From Bacteroidota bacterium (GTDB lineage: Bacteria; Bacteroidota; Bacteroidia; 2-12-FULL-35-15): DNA of 13,869 bases. Location of the stretch: the NCBI GenBank assembly GCA_021413595.1, contig JAIOQD010000036.1:1-13869 (forward strand). The letters run 5' to 3'. The notes below the pieces were generated by a model. That model was not told the DNA's origin. It made no database searches and saw only the letters and a program-made list of their open reading frames with translations. The position numbers and the translations under genes were made by a program. Below are positions 6,698 to 13,254 of the stretch, one piece after another (positions within the stretch are counted from its first letter, which is position 1; each line of letters starts with the position of its first letter).

Positions 6698-8332
6698 ATG
6701 AAAAGATCTCTACAAACACTTGGTTTAGCGTTAATCGCAGCTATAGGCTTAAATTCTTGTGATGGACTTGGCAAATTAGTTAAAAATGCTGACAAAATCA
6801 CTTACAAAGTAACGCCTGACCCAATGGAAATGCATGGTGATAGCATTGTAGTAAGTATCAGTGGCACTTACCCTGCAAAGATTTTCCCTAAAAAAGCTGT
6901 TGTAACAACTACTCCTATAATTAAATACAATGGTGGCGAAAAAGCACTAAAACCTGTTGTGTTAATAGGTGAAAAAGTGGAAGGTGCTGGTCAGAAAATA
7001 ACTAACGCTACTGGCGGAAGTTTCAATTATACTTCTGAAAAAATTGCATATACTCCAGAAATGAAGGTTGCAACATTAGAATTAACAGTTGGTGGTCAGG
7101 TAAAGAAGAAAGTGAAAAACCTACCAACTAAAAAAGTGGCTGACGGAACAATCATTACTCCTTTATTAGTAAAAAATGATGAAAAAGCATTAATTGGAAA
7201 AGATAAATTCGTAAAAACTATTCCCCGTTCTCAAACAACAAACATTTTCTTTACCATCAATCAATCACAAGTTCGTCCAGCAGAAATGAATAGCGCTGAC
7301 ATGAAAACTTTTAAAGAATTCGCAAGCAATGGTATCGCTAAATCATTCGCTTTCAAAAACATGAACGTTTCAGCGTACGCTTCACCGGACGGAGAATTAA
7401 CTTTAAATGGAAATCTTGCTGAAAACCGTGCAAAAGAAGCTACTAAAGCGATGATCGCAATGTTCAAAGATAAAAAAATGAAACTAGATGTTGCTACAAC
7501 AGATGCATTTTACAATAAAGTTACAACTGCTGAAGATTGGGATGGTTTCAAAAAAGAAATGGAAGCCTCATCAATTCCTGACAAAGATCTAATTTTACGT
7601 GTTTTAACAATGTATCCTGATTTAAATGCAGAAGAAAAAAGCCGCACAGATGAACAAATCAAAGCTTTAGCTGCTGTTTCTGCTGATAGTTTATCCGTAG
7701 AAGAGATCCTTTATGCTGCTACTTTAACTACAGATATCAATGCTAAATTAGAAATCTATAAAAAAGCAGAAGCAAAATATAGCAATGACTGGAGAACATC
7801 CAATAATGTTGGAATGATCTACTTAATGCAAAATAAATTGAATGATGCTGAAACTCATTTGAAAAAGGCTGATGCCTTATCTGCAAACAATGCTGTTATT
7901 AACAATAACTTAGGAATTGTAGCACGTTGGAAAGGTGACCGCAAAGGCGCAATGGAGCTTTACAAAAAAGCTACAAATGGTGGCCCTGAAGTATCTTACA
8001 ACATGGGAATAATCGAAATCCAAAATGGTAACTATGCTTCTGCTATTTCTAATTTCGGTAGCTATGATACATTCAACTCTGCTCTTGCTAAATTATTGAA
8101 CAAAAACAATGATGGTGCAATGTCAACTATAGATAATTCAGCTGACAAAGATGCTGCTGTATCTTTCTATTTAAAAGCGATTGCAGGTGCACGTCAGGAT
8201 AAAGCAGATGTTTTAACTAATAACTTAAGAACTGCTATTCAGAAAGATGCTTCATTTAAAGCTATGGCAAAGGATGATGCTGAATTCATTAAGTTCCGCG
8301 AAAACGCTGACTTTAAAGCGATGGTAAACTAA
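6698..8332 (+). CDS. Lipoprotein with OmpA-like and TPR regions
   Basis: This 544-residue protein starts with a lipoprotein signal (MKRSLQTLGLALIAAIGLNS before C21), so the mature protein is likely lipid-anchored in the outer membrane. Residues about 30-170 form a beta-rich region of unknown fold. Residues about 181-265 resemble an OmpA-like domain: an IFFTINQS strand, VSAYASPDGE, then NGNLAENRAKEAT, matching the NxxLxxxRA helix that in OmpA proteins contacts peptidoglycan. Residues about 345-460 hold TPR-like helical repeats (LEIYKKAEAKYSNDW, NNVGMIYLMQNKLNDAETHL, NNLGIVARWKGDRKGAMELY). The end (FIKFRENADFKAMVN) is typical of TPR tails. It appears to be a single-gene unit with its own promoter-like box and a strong terminator. 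A role as envelope scaffold or gliding/T9SS accessory is conceivable but not shown. Confidence 0.88.
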   Translation: MKRSLQTLGLALIAAIGLNSCDGLGKLVKNADKITYKVTPDPMEMHGDSIVVSISGTYPAKIFPKKAVVTTTPIIKYNGGEKALKPVVLIGEKVEGAGQKITNATGGSFNYTSEKIAYTPEMKVATLELTVGGQVKKKVKNLPTKKVADGTIITPLLVKNDEKALIGKDKFVKTIPRSQTTNIFFTINQSQVRPAEMNSADMKTFKEFASNGIAKSFAFKNMNVSAYASPDGELTLNGNLAENRAKEATKAMIAMFKDKKMKLDVATTDAFYNKVTTAEDWDGFKKEMEASSIPDKDLILRVLTMYPDLNAEEKSRTDEQIKALAAVSADSLSVEEILYAATLTTDINAKLEIYKKAEAKYSNDWRTSNNVGMIYLMQNKLNDAETHLKKADALSANNAVINNNLGIVARWKGDRKGAMELYKKATNGGPEVSYNMGIIEIQNGNYASAISNFGSYDTFNSALAKLLNKNNDGAMSTIDNSADKDAAVSFYLKAIAGARQDKADVLTNNLRTAIQKDASFKAMAKDDAEFIKFRENADFKAMVN

Positions 8333-8346
8333 AATTAATAAAAGAT

Positions 8347-8392
8347 TATAAATAAAAATGTCCAGCAAAATTGCTGGACATTTTTATTTATA
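8347..8392. terminator. Bidirectional intrinsic terminator (22-bp perfect inverted repeat)
   Basis: Bases 8347-8368 and 8371-8392 are perfect inverted copies with only AA between them. The GC-rich core TGTCCAGC/GCTGGACA is flanked by A and T tracts, so either strand yields a hairpin followed by a U-rich run. It lies between the convergent lipoprotein and TrmH-family genes and should stop transcription from both sides. Confidence 0.88.
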
Positions 8393-8421
8393 GAGATCCC
8401 TCCAGGATCAATTCCAACAGA

Positions 8422-8949
8422 TCAAATCATCTTCTGAAATAAGTCCCAGGTAACAACTCCAACACTTACTGCAATATTTAAAGAATGCTTGGTTCCTACT
8501 TGCGGTATTTCAATAACACCTATACTTGCATCAATTGCAGCCTGTTCAACCCCCTTAACTTCGTTACCAAAAACAATTGCTAATTTCCGCGACTTATCCG
8601 GTTTAAAATCGTTTAGCATAATAGCAGATTGTGTCTGCTCAATAGCATATACATCGTAATTATTTTGCTTTAACACTTCAAGCGCCTCCAGTGTGGTTTT
8701 AAAATATTTCCAGGAAACACTGTCCGTTGAGCCCAGTGCCGTTTTTTGAATATCCTTATTCGGGGGAGTTCCCGTAATTCCACAAAGATAAACAGCTTCC
8801 ACTAAAAAAGCATCTGCTGTTCTAAAAACGGATCCTACGTTATTCAAACTACGCACATTATCAAGTACAATAACGATAGGTGTTTTTGTGGCTAGTTTAA
8901 ATTCTTCGAGCGATTTTCGATTCAATTCTTCGTTCAATAATTTTCTCAT
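8422..8949 (-). CDS. SpoU/TrmH-family RNA methyltransferase
   Basis: This 175-residue protein is a SPOUT-class (trefoil-knot) S-adenosylmethionine-dependent 2'-O-methyltransferase. Motif 1 is LDNVRSLNNVGSVFRTADAF (29-48), with N37 and the catalytic-type R43. Motif 2 is VFGNEVKGVEQ (127-137). Motif 3 is IPQVGTKHSLNIAVSVGV (148-165), the knot that binds the cofactor. It lacks the L30e-like RNA-binding domain found in rRNA-modifying RlmB, so the catalytic domain stands almost alone as in small tRNA-modifying members. The target, tRNA or rRNA nucleotide, cannot be settled. The start at MRKLLNEELNRKSLEEFK fits Bacteroidota relatives. It converges on the lipoprotein gene and appears to be a single-gene unit. 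Confidence 0.92.
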   Translation of the reverse strand: MRKLLNEELNRKSLEEFKLATKTPIVIVLDNVRSLNNVGSVFRTADAFLVEAVYLCGITGTPPNKDIQKTALGSTDSVSWKYFKTTLEALEVLKQNNYDVYAIEQTQSAIMLNDFKPDKSRKLAIVFGNEVKGVEQAAIDASIGVIEIPQVGTKHSLNIAVSVGVVTWDLFQKMI

Positions 8950-8995
8950 ATTTCAATATCCAATAGTTCCAATTTAATCTCAGTTCCTTTGCTCA

Positions 8996-9135
8996 TTTGG
9001 GCGTTCCAATTCTTGAAGAAAAAATTAGAACGCTTTCGGCTTCAATCTTTTCTAAACAGAAAAGGATTTACGCGGAATTTATCCTTCAGAGAAGAATGTA
9101 TCCTGAGCGCTTGTAGAAGGAATCCCTAACGCAGC
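8996..9135. repeat. Composite dispersed palindromic repeat (GGGCGTTCC ... CCCTAACGC type)
   Basis: The block opens with GCGTTCCAATT (9001-9011), which pairs with AATTAGAACGC (9023-9033), 10 of 11 bases. CTTTTCT (9047-9053) then pairs perfectly with AGAAAAG (9058-9064). The block ends near GAATCCCTAACGCAG. The outer ends GCGTT...ATTC and its inverse GAATCCCTAACGC form an imperfect inverted repeat. This order of motifs (GGGCGTTCC, CTTTCGGCT, a U-shaped AAAAGG hairpin, CCCTAACGC) is one I know from intergenic repeats in Bacteroidota. The 9099-9121 portion belongs to a second repeat type, as if inserted. Confidence 0.5.
9082..9121. repeat. Degenerate second copy of the CTTCGACA-type repeat
   Basis: TCCTGAGCGCTTGTAGAAGG (9101-9120) matches, with a few changes, the reverse complement of the right arm of the repeat at 3581-3608. 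TCCTTC (9082-9087) pairs with GAAGGA (9116-9121). The copy is decayed and lies inside the larger composite repeat block. Confidence 0.45.
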
Positions 9136-9354
9136 ATTAACAGCGAAAAGGGACTGCTGCAATCAAATGAAGGTCTTTTATTCTTTTGCTTTAAATCTAA
9201 AGCGTTTACTGACTTTAGCCAAAATTAACAATCGAACTCAGATTACTCCTTTTTAAATCAATTTATTTTAAAAAACAAAACTATAAAACAATTGCTGAAA
9301 AAGTGTTAAAAACTTTCATTTCAAGTGTAAATAGGTTTTGTACTTTTACCGAAG

Positions 9355-10956
9355 ATGGCAAAGAATAAAACACCAACAAAAACAGGCACTGCAGAAAGCG
9401 AAACTCCGCTAATGAAACAGTTTAATGGCATCAAAGCAAAATATCCTGATGCCTTATTGCTGTTTCGTGTTGGTGATTTTTATGAGACCTTTGGAAGTGA
9501 TGCCGTTAAAACTGCAAATATTCTGGGTATTGTGCTTACTAAACGCGCAAACGGATATGCTTCTTTTATTGAATTAGCAGGCTTTCCTTACCATTCCTTG
9601 GATACATATCTTCCAAAATTAGTTCGTGCAGGGCAACGTGTTGCCATTTGCGACCAGTTAGAAGACCTTAAGTTGACCAAAACCATTGTAAAACGTGGTG
9701 TTACAGAATTAGTAACTCCAGGAGTTACCTTTAATGACAAAGTACTTGAACATAAATCAAATAATTTTTTGGCTAGTGTTTACCTGGGGGAAAAAATTTC
9801 GGGCGTTTCATTTTTAGATGTCTCTACCGGTGAATTTTTAGTTGCTGAAGGCAATCTTGAATACATAGATAAATTGTTACAAAGTTTCCGCCCCAGTGAG
9901 GTTCTTTTTCAGAAGAATAAGAAAAAATTATTCATTGAAACTTTTGGAGAAAAATTTTACACTTACGGATTAGATGATTGGGCCTTTAGTTCTGATTTTG
10001 GGAATGATTTATTATTAAAACATTTTGATACAAAATCATTAAAAGGGTTTGGCATTGAAAACCTAAAACAAGGTATAATTGCGGCTGGTGCCGCATTGCA
10101 TTACCTTGCCGATACAGCACATGATAAAGTTAAACACATCACCACCATATCACGTATTGAGGAAGAAAAATATGTATGGCTTGATCGTTTCACCATTCGT
10201 AATTTAGAATTATTCAATTCACAAAATGATAATGCTAAAACACTGATCGATATTATTGATCAGACCGTTTCCCCAATGGGTTCGCGTATGCTAAAACGTT
10301 GGTTGGCACTGCCATTAAAAGATAAAGTTTCCATAGAAGAACGACTGGAGGTTGTGAATTATTTTTTATCGAATCGTGAAACAAACGAACTTATCATTCA
10401 ACAATTGGAATTAATTGGTGATCTGGAGCGTATCATTTCAAAAGTTGCAACAGCACGTATCTCACCAAAAGAAGTGGTGCAATTGAAACGTGCATTAACA
10501 GCCATTGAGCCCATAAAGGTCGTATGCGAAAACTCAAAAAACACATCATTACAAAAGATCGCAGAGCAACTTAACCCCTGCAAATTGGTAATTGAGCGCA
10601 TTGAAAAGGAGATCATGCCGGAACCTCCTTACCTTATTGCCAAAGGAAATGTAATTGCTGAAGGTGTGAATGCTGAGTTAGACGACCTACGAAAAATCTC
10701 TTATTCAGGAAAGGATTATTTGTTGCAGATACAACAACGTGAAAGTGAACTTACCGGCATCTCCTCTTTAAAAGTTGCATTTAACAGTGTGTTTGGTTAT
10801 TACCTGGAAGTAACCAATACTCATAAAAATAAAGTCCCGAGCACCTGGATACGCAAACAAACACTCACTACTGCGGAACGTTACATCACACCTGAGCTAA
10901 AAGAGTACGAAGAAAAAATATTAGGTGCCGAAGTTACATTTCCACCATTCAGTTGA
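9355..10956 (+). CDS. mutS: MutS, N-terminal fragment (frame broken at its 3' end)
   Basis: These 533 codons encode the front part of the DNA mismatch-repair sensor MutS. The mismatch-binding domain I starts with [20 protein letters not shown] and holds the FxE motif as F42 and E44 (GDFYETF); in the family the phenylalanine stacks on the mismatch. Domains II and III follow, with the typical [20 protein letters not shown] and [20 protein letters not shown]. The clamp and start of the return helix are normal up to [13 protein letters not shown] (codon 526). Then the frame turns into VTFPPFS and stops at a TGA. The conserved sequence resumes at once in another frame (next entry) with about 20 residues missing. 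This fragment alone lacks the ATPase and could not support repair. The start ATG at 9355 gives a normal N-terminal extension. Confidence 0.93.
   Translation: MAKNKTPTKTGTAESETPLMKQFNGIKAKYPDALLLFRVGDFYETFGSDAVKTANILGIVLTKRANGYASFIELAGFPYHSLDTYLPKLVRAGQRVAICDQLEDLKLTKTIVKRGVTELVTPGVTFNDKVLEHKSNNFLASVYLGEKISGVSFLDVSTGEFLVAEGNLEYIDKLLQSFRPSEVLFQKNKKKLFIETFGEKFYTYGLDDWAFSSDFGNDLLLKHFDTKSLKGFGIENLKQGIIAAGAALHYLADTAHDKVKHITTISRIEEEKYVWLDRFTIRNLELFNSQNDNAKTLIDIIDQTVSPMGSRMLKRWLALPLKDKVSIEERLEVVNYFLSNRETNELIIQQLELIGDLERIISKVATARISPKEVVQLKRALTAIEPIKVVCENSKNTSLQKIAEQLNPCKLVIERIEKEIMPEPPYLIAKGNVIAEGVNAELDDLRKISYSGKDYLLQIQQRESELTGISSLKVAFNSVFGYYLEVTNTHKNKVPSTWIRKQTLTTAERYITPELKEYEEKILGAEVTFPPFS
10930..10956 (+). 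other. mutS: mutS deletion/frameshift junction
   Basis: The first frame is MutS-like up to the GAA codon at 10930-10932. The other frame is MutS-like from TAC at 10935 ([10 protein letters not shown]). Only two bases separate them. E. coli MutS has about 20 residues in the same interval, so about 58 bases (a number not divisible by three) are missing. A single-base error cannot explain this, because no frame here encodes the absent helix. Confidence 0.8.
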
Positions 10957-12041
10957 ATGCTTCGTTAATAGGCCGGTTAGACTGCTTATTATCTTTCGCT
11001 ACCATAGCTCAAAAAAATAATTATGTTCGTCCCCATCTTTTTGATAATGATATATTAGATATCAAAGATGGCCGTCATCCGGTGATTGAAAAACAATTAC
11101 CTGTTGGTGAAGAATATATTGCTAATGATATTTACCTTGATAATCAAAAACAACAGATCATTATCATAACCGGACCGAATATGTCAGGTAAATCGGCTCT
11201 GTTGCGACAAACTGCATTAATAGTACTGATGGCACAGATGGGAAGTTTTGTGCCTGCAAAACACGCGTATTTAGGCTTAGTAGATAAAATTTTCACCAGA
11301 GTTGGTGCTTCCGATAATATTTCATCGGGGGAATCAACCTTTATGGTGGAAATGAATGAAACAGCCAGCATCTTAAATAATCTATCGAACCGTAGTTTAA
11401 TTTTACTGGACGAAATTGGTCGCGGAACCAGCACCTATGATGGGATCTCCATTGCCTGGGCAATTGCTGAATATATCCATGAAAATCCTTCTGTAAAAGC
11501 GAAAACATTATTTGCCACTCACTATCATGAGCTGAATGAGATGACCAATTCAATGCATCGTGTAAAAAACTTTAACGTTTCGGTAAAAGAGGTAGGAAAC
11601 AAAGTATTGTTTACCCGTAAGTTGATACCCGGGGGAAGTGAGCATAGTTTTGGTATCCATGTAGCAAAAATGGCCGGAATGCCAAAAAAAGTATTGGACA
11701 GAGCCAATCAAATTCTTGCACAATTAGAGGGTGAACGAGAAGGGAAAGAGTCAGGAATCGGAGGATCGGAGCGAAAGATCAACTTAAAACTAGGAGGAGA
11801 CAACAAGAAACAAGAATTAAGAATCAAGAACCAAGAACCGAGAGCCAATAATCAAGAAGTTTTTGTAGAGACCATCAACAAACAACCTTCAACTGAAAAT
11901 TTACAATTAAGTTTTTTTCAACTGAACGATCCTGTTTTAGAGAATATAAAAGATGAGCTTCAAAAAACAGATATTAATACCTTAACACCCATTGAGGCGC
12001 TAATGAAACTAAACGAAATAAAAAAAATGATTGGAGGGTAA
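10953..12041 (+). CDS. mutS: MutS, C-terminal ATPase fragment
   Basis: This is the back part of MutS in a different frame. The MutS-like sequence actually resumes at 10935; the 10953 TTG, which overlaps the TGA of the front part, is only a possible restart codon. Seen from that TTG, Walker A is GPNMSGKS (74-81), the ABC-type signature region is [11 protein letters not shown] (124-134), Walker B is [12 protein letters not shown] (149-160) and the H-loop is ATHYHEL (188-194). [16 protein letters not shown] (229-244) leads to the helix-turn-helix dimerisation region. A linker of about 50 residues follows, made partly of a 7-residue repeat. QLSFF (318-322) looks like a beta-clamp-binding motif, and the C-terminal tail is typical. 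All ATPase motifs are intact, so the break is recent, or is an assembly artefact, or the halves work as a split protein. Confidence 0.9.
   Translation: MNASLIGRLDCLLSFATIAQKNNYVRPHLFDNDILDIKDGRHPVIEKQLPVGEEYIANDIYLDNQKQQIIIITGPNMSGKSALLRQTALIVLMAQMGSFVPAKHAYLGLVDKIFTRVGASDNISSGESTFMVEMNETASILNNLSNRSLILLDEIGRGTSTYDGISIAWAIAEYIHENPSVKAKTLFATHYHELNEMTNSMHRVKNFNVSVKEVGNKVLFTRKLIPGGSEHSFGIHVAKMAGMPKKVLDRANQILAQLEGEREGKESGIGGSERKINLKLGGDNKKQELRIKNQEPRANNQEVFVETINKQPSTENLQLSFFQLNDPVLENIKDELQKTDINTLTPIEALMKLNEIKKMIGG
11803..11858 (+). repeat. Tandem 7-bp repeat (8 units) inside the mutS linker
   Basis: Eight contiguous units fit the pattern NNAAGAA: ACAAGAA, ACAAGAA, TTAAGAA, TCAAGAA, CCAAGAA, CCGAGAG, CCAATAA, TCAAGAA. 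Because three units make seven codons, they encode a 7-residue repeat ([16 protein letters not shown]). Any gain or loss of a number of units not divisible by three would shift the frame. Confidence 0.85.
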
Positions 12042-12121
12042 AGAAAACTTTCCAAACAAAAAAAATGAAGACCCTCTGTTTCAAAGTGTTAACTGAAATT
12101 GTTTTATAATTTAGCAATGAA

Positions 12122-12150
12122 ATGCTGAAATAAATTCAGCATAACCTTTT
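12122..12150. terminator. Terminator-like hairpin between mutS and porP
   Basis: ATGCTGAA (12122-12129) and TTCAGCAT (12135-12142) form a perfect 8-bp stem with a 5-base loop. On the plus strand TTTT follows four bases later (12147-12150), so it could end the mutS transcript. The minus-strand flank lacks a run of U right after the stem. The stem is moderate in GC, so this is likely but not certain. Confidence 0.5.
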
Positions 12151-12173
12151 ACTTATTAATGTGGTATTGTATC

Positions 12174-13187
12174 TTATTTTACGACTTCTTTAACCGTTTC
12201 AACACTTTCCGTTTTTTCCACTTTATAGAATTTAATTCCAATCATAAATTCATGGGTTCCTGTGCTGTACTTTCTTATGTTAGAAGTAGTAAAATCGTAC
12301 GAATAAGCAAAGGTTAGATTTTCCTGCATAGTATAACCAACCATTGCCGAAACAGCGTCCAAATTCCGATATGCGGCTCCTAACCATATTTTTTCGCGGT
12401 ATATAGCACGTACACCAAGGTCGAACTGAACAGGTGCAGGTTTTACAAATTTAATTAAAGCAGAGGGTTCAATGGTAAAATTTTCGTTCAATTGATATTT
12501 ATATCCCCCTGTTATATAAAAATGCGTTGCTAATTTGCTTAAGGAAGTAGAAGCTGTTTCATAAAAATTAATCCTATTTTGCAATATTTGCGGCATACTT
12601 GCTCCTGCATACCATTTTTTATCTGTCGAATAGGCATATATTCCTACTCCAAAATCGGGTGCTATTACTGATTGCAAGCCAGTGCTAATAACCTGATCAA
12701 TAGGATTTTTTAACGTAATTTTAGAAGCATCCACCATAAATTGAAGAATACCACCAGACAAACCAAAAGATAGCTTCACTTTTTCTGCCACTTTAATATG
12801 ATAAGCGTAGGAAAGATAAAAACCGGTTCTACGTGTAGGTCCTACAATATCCGTGAATAGTAAGCCACCCAAACCTACATTTAATGATTTTGTTGGACCA
12901 TTTACACTTAAAATATAGGTACGTGGCGCATCGGTAATCCCGATCCATTGGTAACGATTATTCGATAAACCTTCAAAATAAGGATTAGTTCCCGCAACAG
13001 CAGGGTTCATCACAAAATTATTAAGCATATAATTACTATAATGAGGCAACTGTTGTGCATACAGAGAAGACCCTCCCCAGCCCTCCCCGAAGAGGAGGGA
13101 AAAAAAAAGCAATAAGAAACTCCACCTTAGCCCTCCCAATAGGGTAAGAAAGCTGAACATTCTAACATTATTTTTTATCCTTTTCAT
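12174..13187 (-). CDS. PorP/SprF family T9SS outer-membrane protein
   Basis: This 337-residue protein belongs to the PorP/SprF family, predicted outer-membrane beta-barrels needed for secretion or surface attachment of type IX cargo. The mature start QQLPHYSNYMLNNFVMNPAV (45 onward) is diagnostic, followed by GTNPYFEG, RYQWIG and repeated amphipathic strands (LSFGLSGGI, WYAGASMPQILQNRI, FDLGVRAIYREKIWLGAAYR). The C-terminal strands are GTHEFMIGIKF. The signal peptide is odd: between MKRIKNNVRMFSFLTLL and SSLYAQ lie 22 extra residues (18-39) encoded by a G-rich palindromic repeat. It remains hydrophobic, so export may still work. The gene follows the type B cargo gene by 67 bases on the same strand, the arrangement seen for sprB-sprF, so it is probably the partner of that cargo. 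Confidence 0.93.
   Translation of the reverse strand: MKRIKNNVRMFSFLTLLGGLRWSFLLLFFSLLFGEGWGGSSLYAQQLPHYSNYMLNNFVMNPAVAGTNPYFEGLSNNRYQWIGITDAPRTYILSVNGPTKSLNVGLGGLLFTDIVGPTRRTGFYLSYAYHIKVAEKVKLSFGLSGGILQFMVDASKITLKNPIDQVISTGLQSVIAPDFGVGIYAYSTDKKWYAGASMPQILQNRINFYETASTSLSKLATHFYITGGYKYQLNENFTIEPSALIKFVKPAPVQFDLGVRAIYREKIWLGAAYRNLDAVSAMVGYTMQENLTFAYSYDFTTSNIRKYSTGTHEFMIGIKFYKVEKTESVETVKEVVK
13071..13136 (-). repeat. 66-bp dispersed repeat embedded in frame in the porP signal peptide
   Basis: The block is exactly 22 codons. On the gene strand it opens with GGGAGGGCTAAGGTGGAG and ends with GGGGAGGGCTGGGGAGGG; the part CCCTCC...GGAGGG (13081-13099 on the plus strand) forms a hairpin. I know this sequence type (GGGGAGGGCTGGGGAGGG with CTCCCTCCTC arms) as an intergenic repeat in Bacteroidota. 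Bases on either side encode an ordinary signal peptide when the block is left out. Confidence 0.65.
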
Positions 13188-13213
13188 ATTATCTTTTTAT
13201 CCTTTTTTTCACG

Positions 13214-13246
13214 TTTCGCCTTCTCCCCGAAGGGGAGGAGGCGAAA
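13214..13246. repeat. GC-rich hairpin repeat between the T9SS cargo gene and porP
   Basis: Bases 13214-13228 and 13232-13246 pair over 15 positions with a single mispair that becomes a G-U wobble on one strand, and the loop is GAA. The core CTCCCC/GGGGAG is the same G-rich repeat type as the block in the porP signal peptide 80 bases away. No U-run follows on the minus strand, so it is not a standard terminator; it may stabilise or attenuate the cargo-porP message. Confidence 0.6.
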
Positions 13247-13254
13247 GGCTTCTT

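Larger units (their letters stand above)
8950..9354. other. Non-coding stretch with layered palindromic repeats
   Basis: These 405 bases lie between the divergent trmH-type and mutS genes and hold no usable reading frame. The section 8996-9135 consists of repeat remnants listed separately. A further perfect hairpin is GCTTTA/TAAAGC at 9188-9193 and 9198-9203. The last 130 bases are AT-rich and should contain the mutS promoter: TACTTTTA at 9341-9348 is one base off TAnnTTTG and ends six bases before the ATG. Confidence 0.55.

Noticed and set aside
10924..10956. Programmed ribosomal frameshift in mutS
   Set aside because: About 20 conserved residues are absent, not just out of frame, and no slippery heptamer with a downstream structure is seen; a shift would not restore the helix.
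11144..11707. Minus-strand frames opposite the MutS ATPase region
   Set aside because: The plus strand encodes intact MutS motifs here; the opposite frames have no recognisable features.
13172..13206. Direct repeat TTTTTATCCTTTT around the porP start codon
   Set aside because: The two copies (13172-13184, 13194-13206) are low-complexity and could be chance or a small duplication; the porP start is already fixed by the signal peptide.
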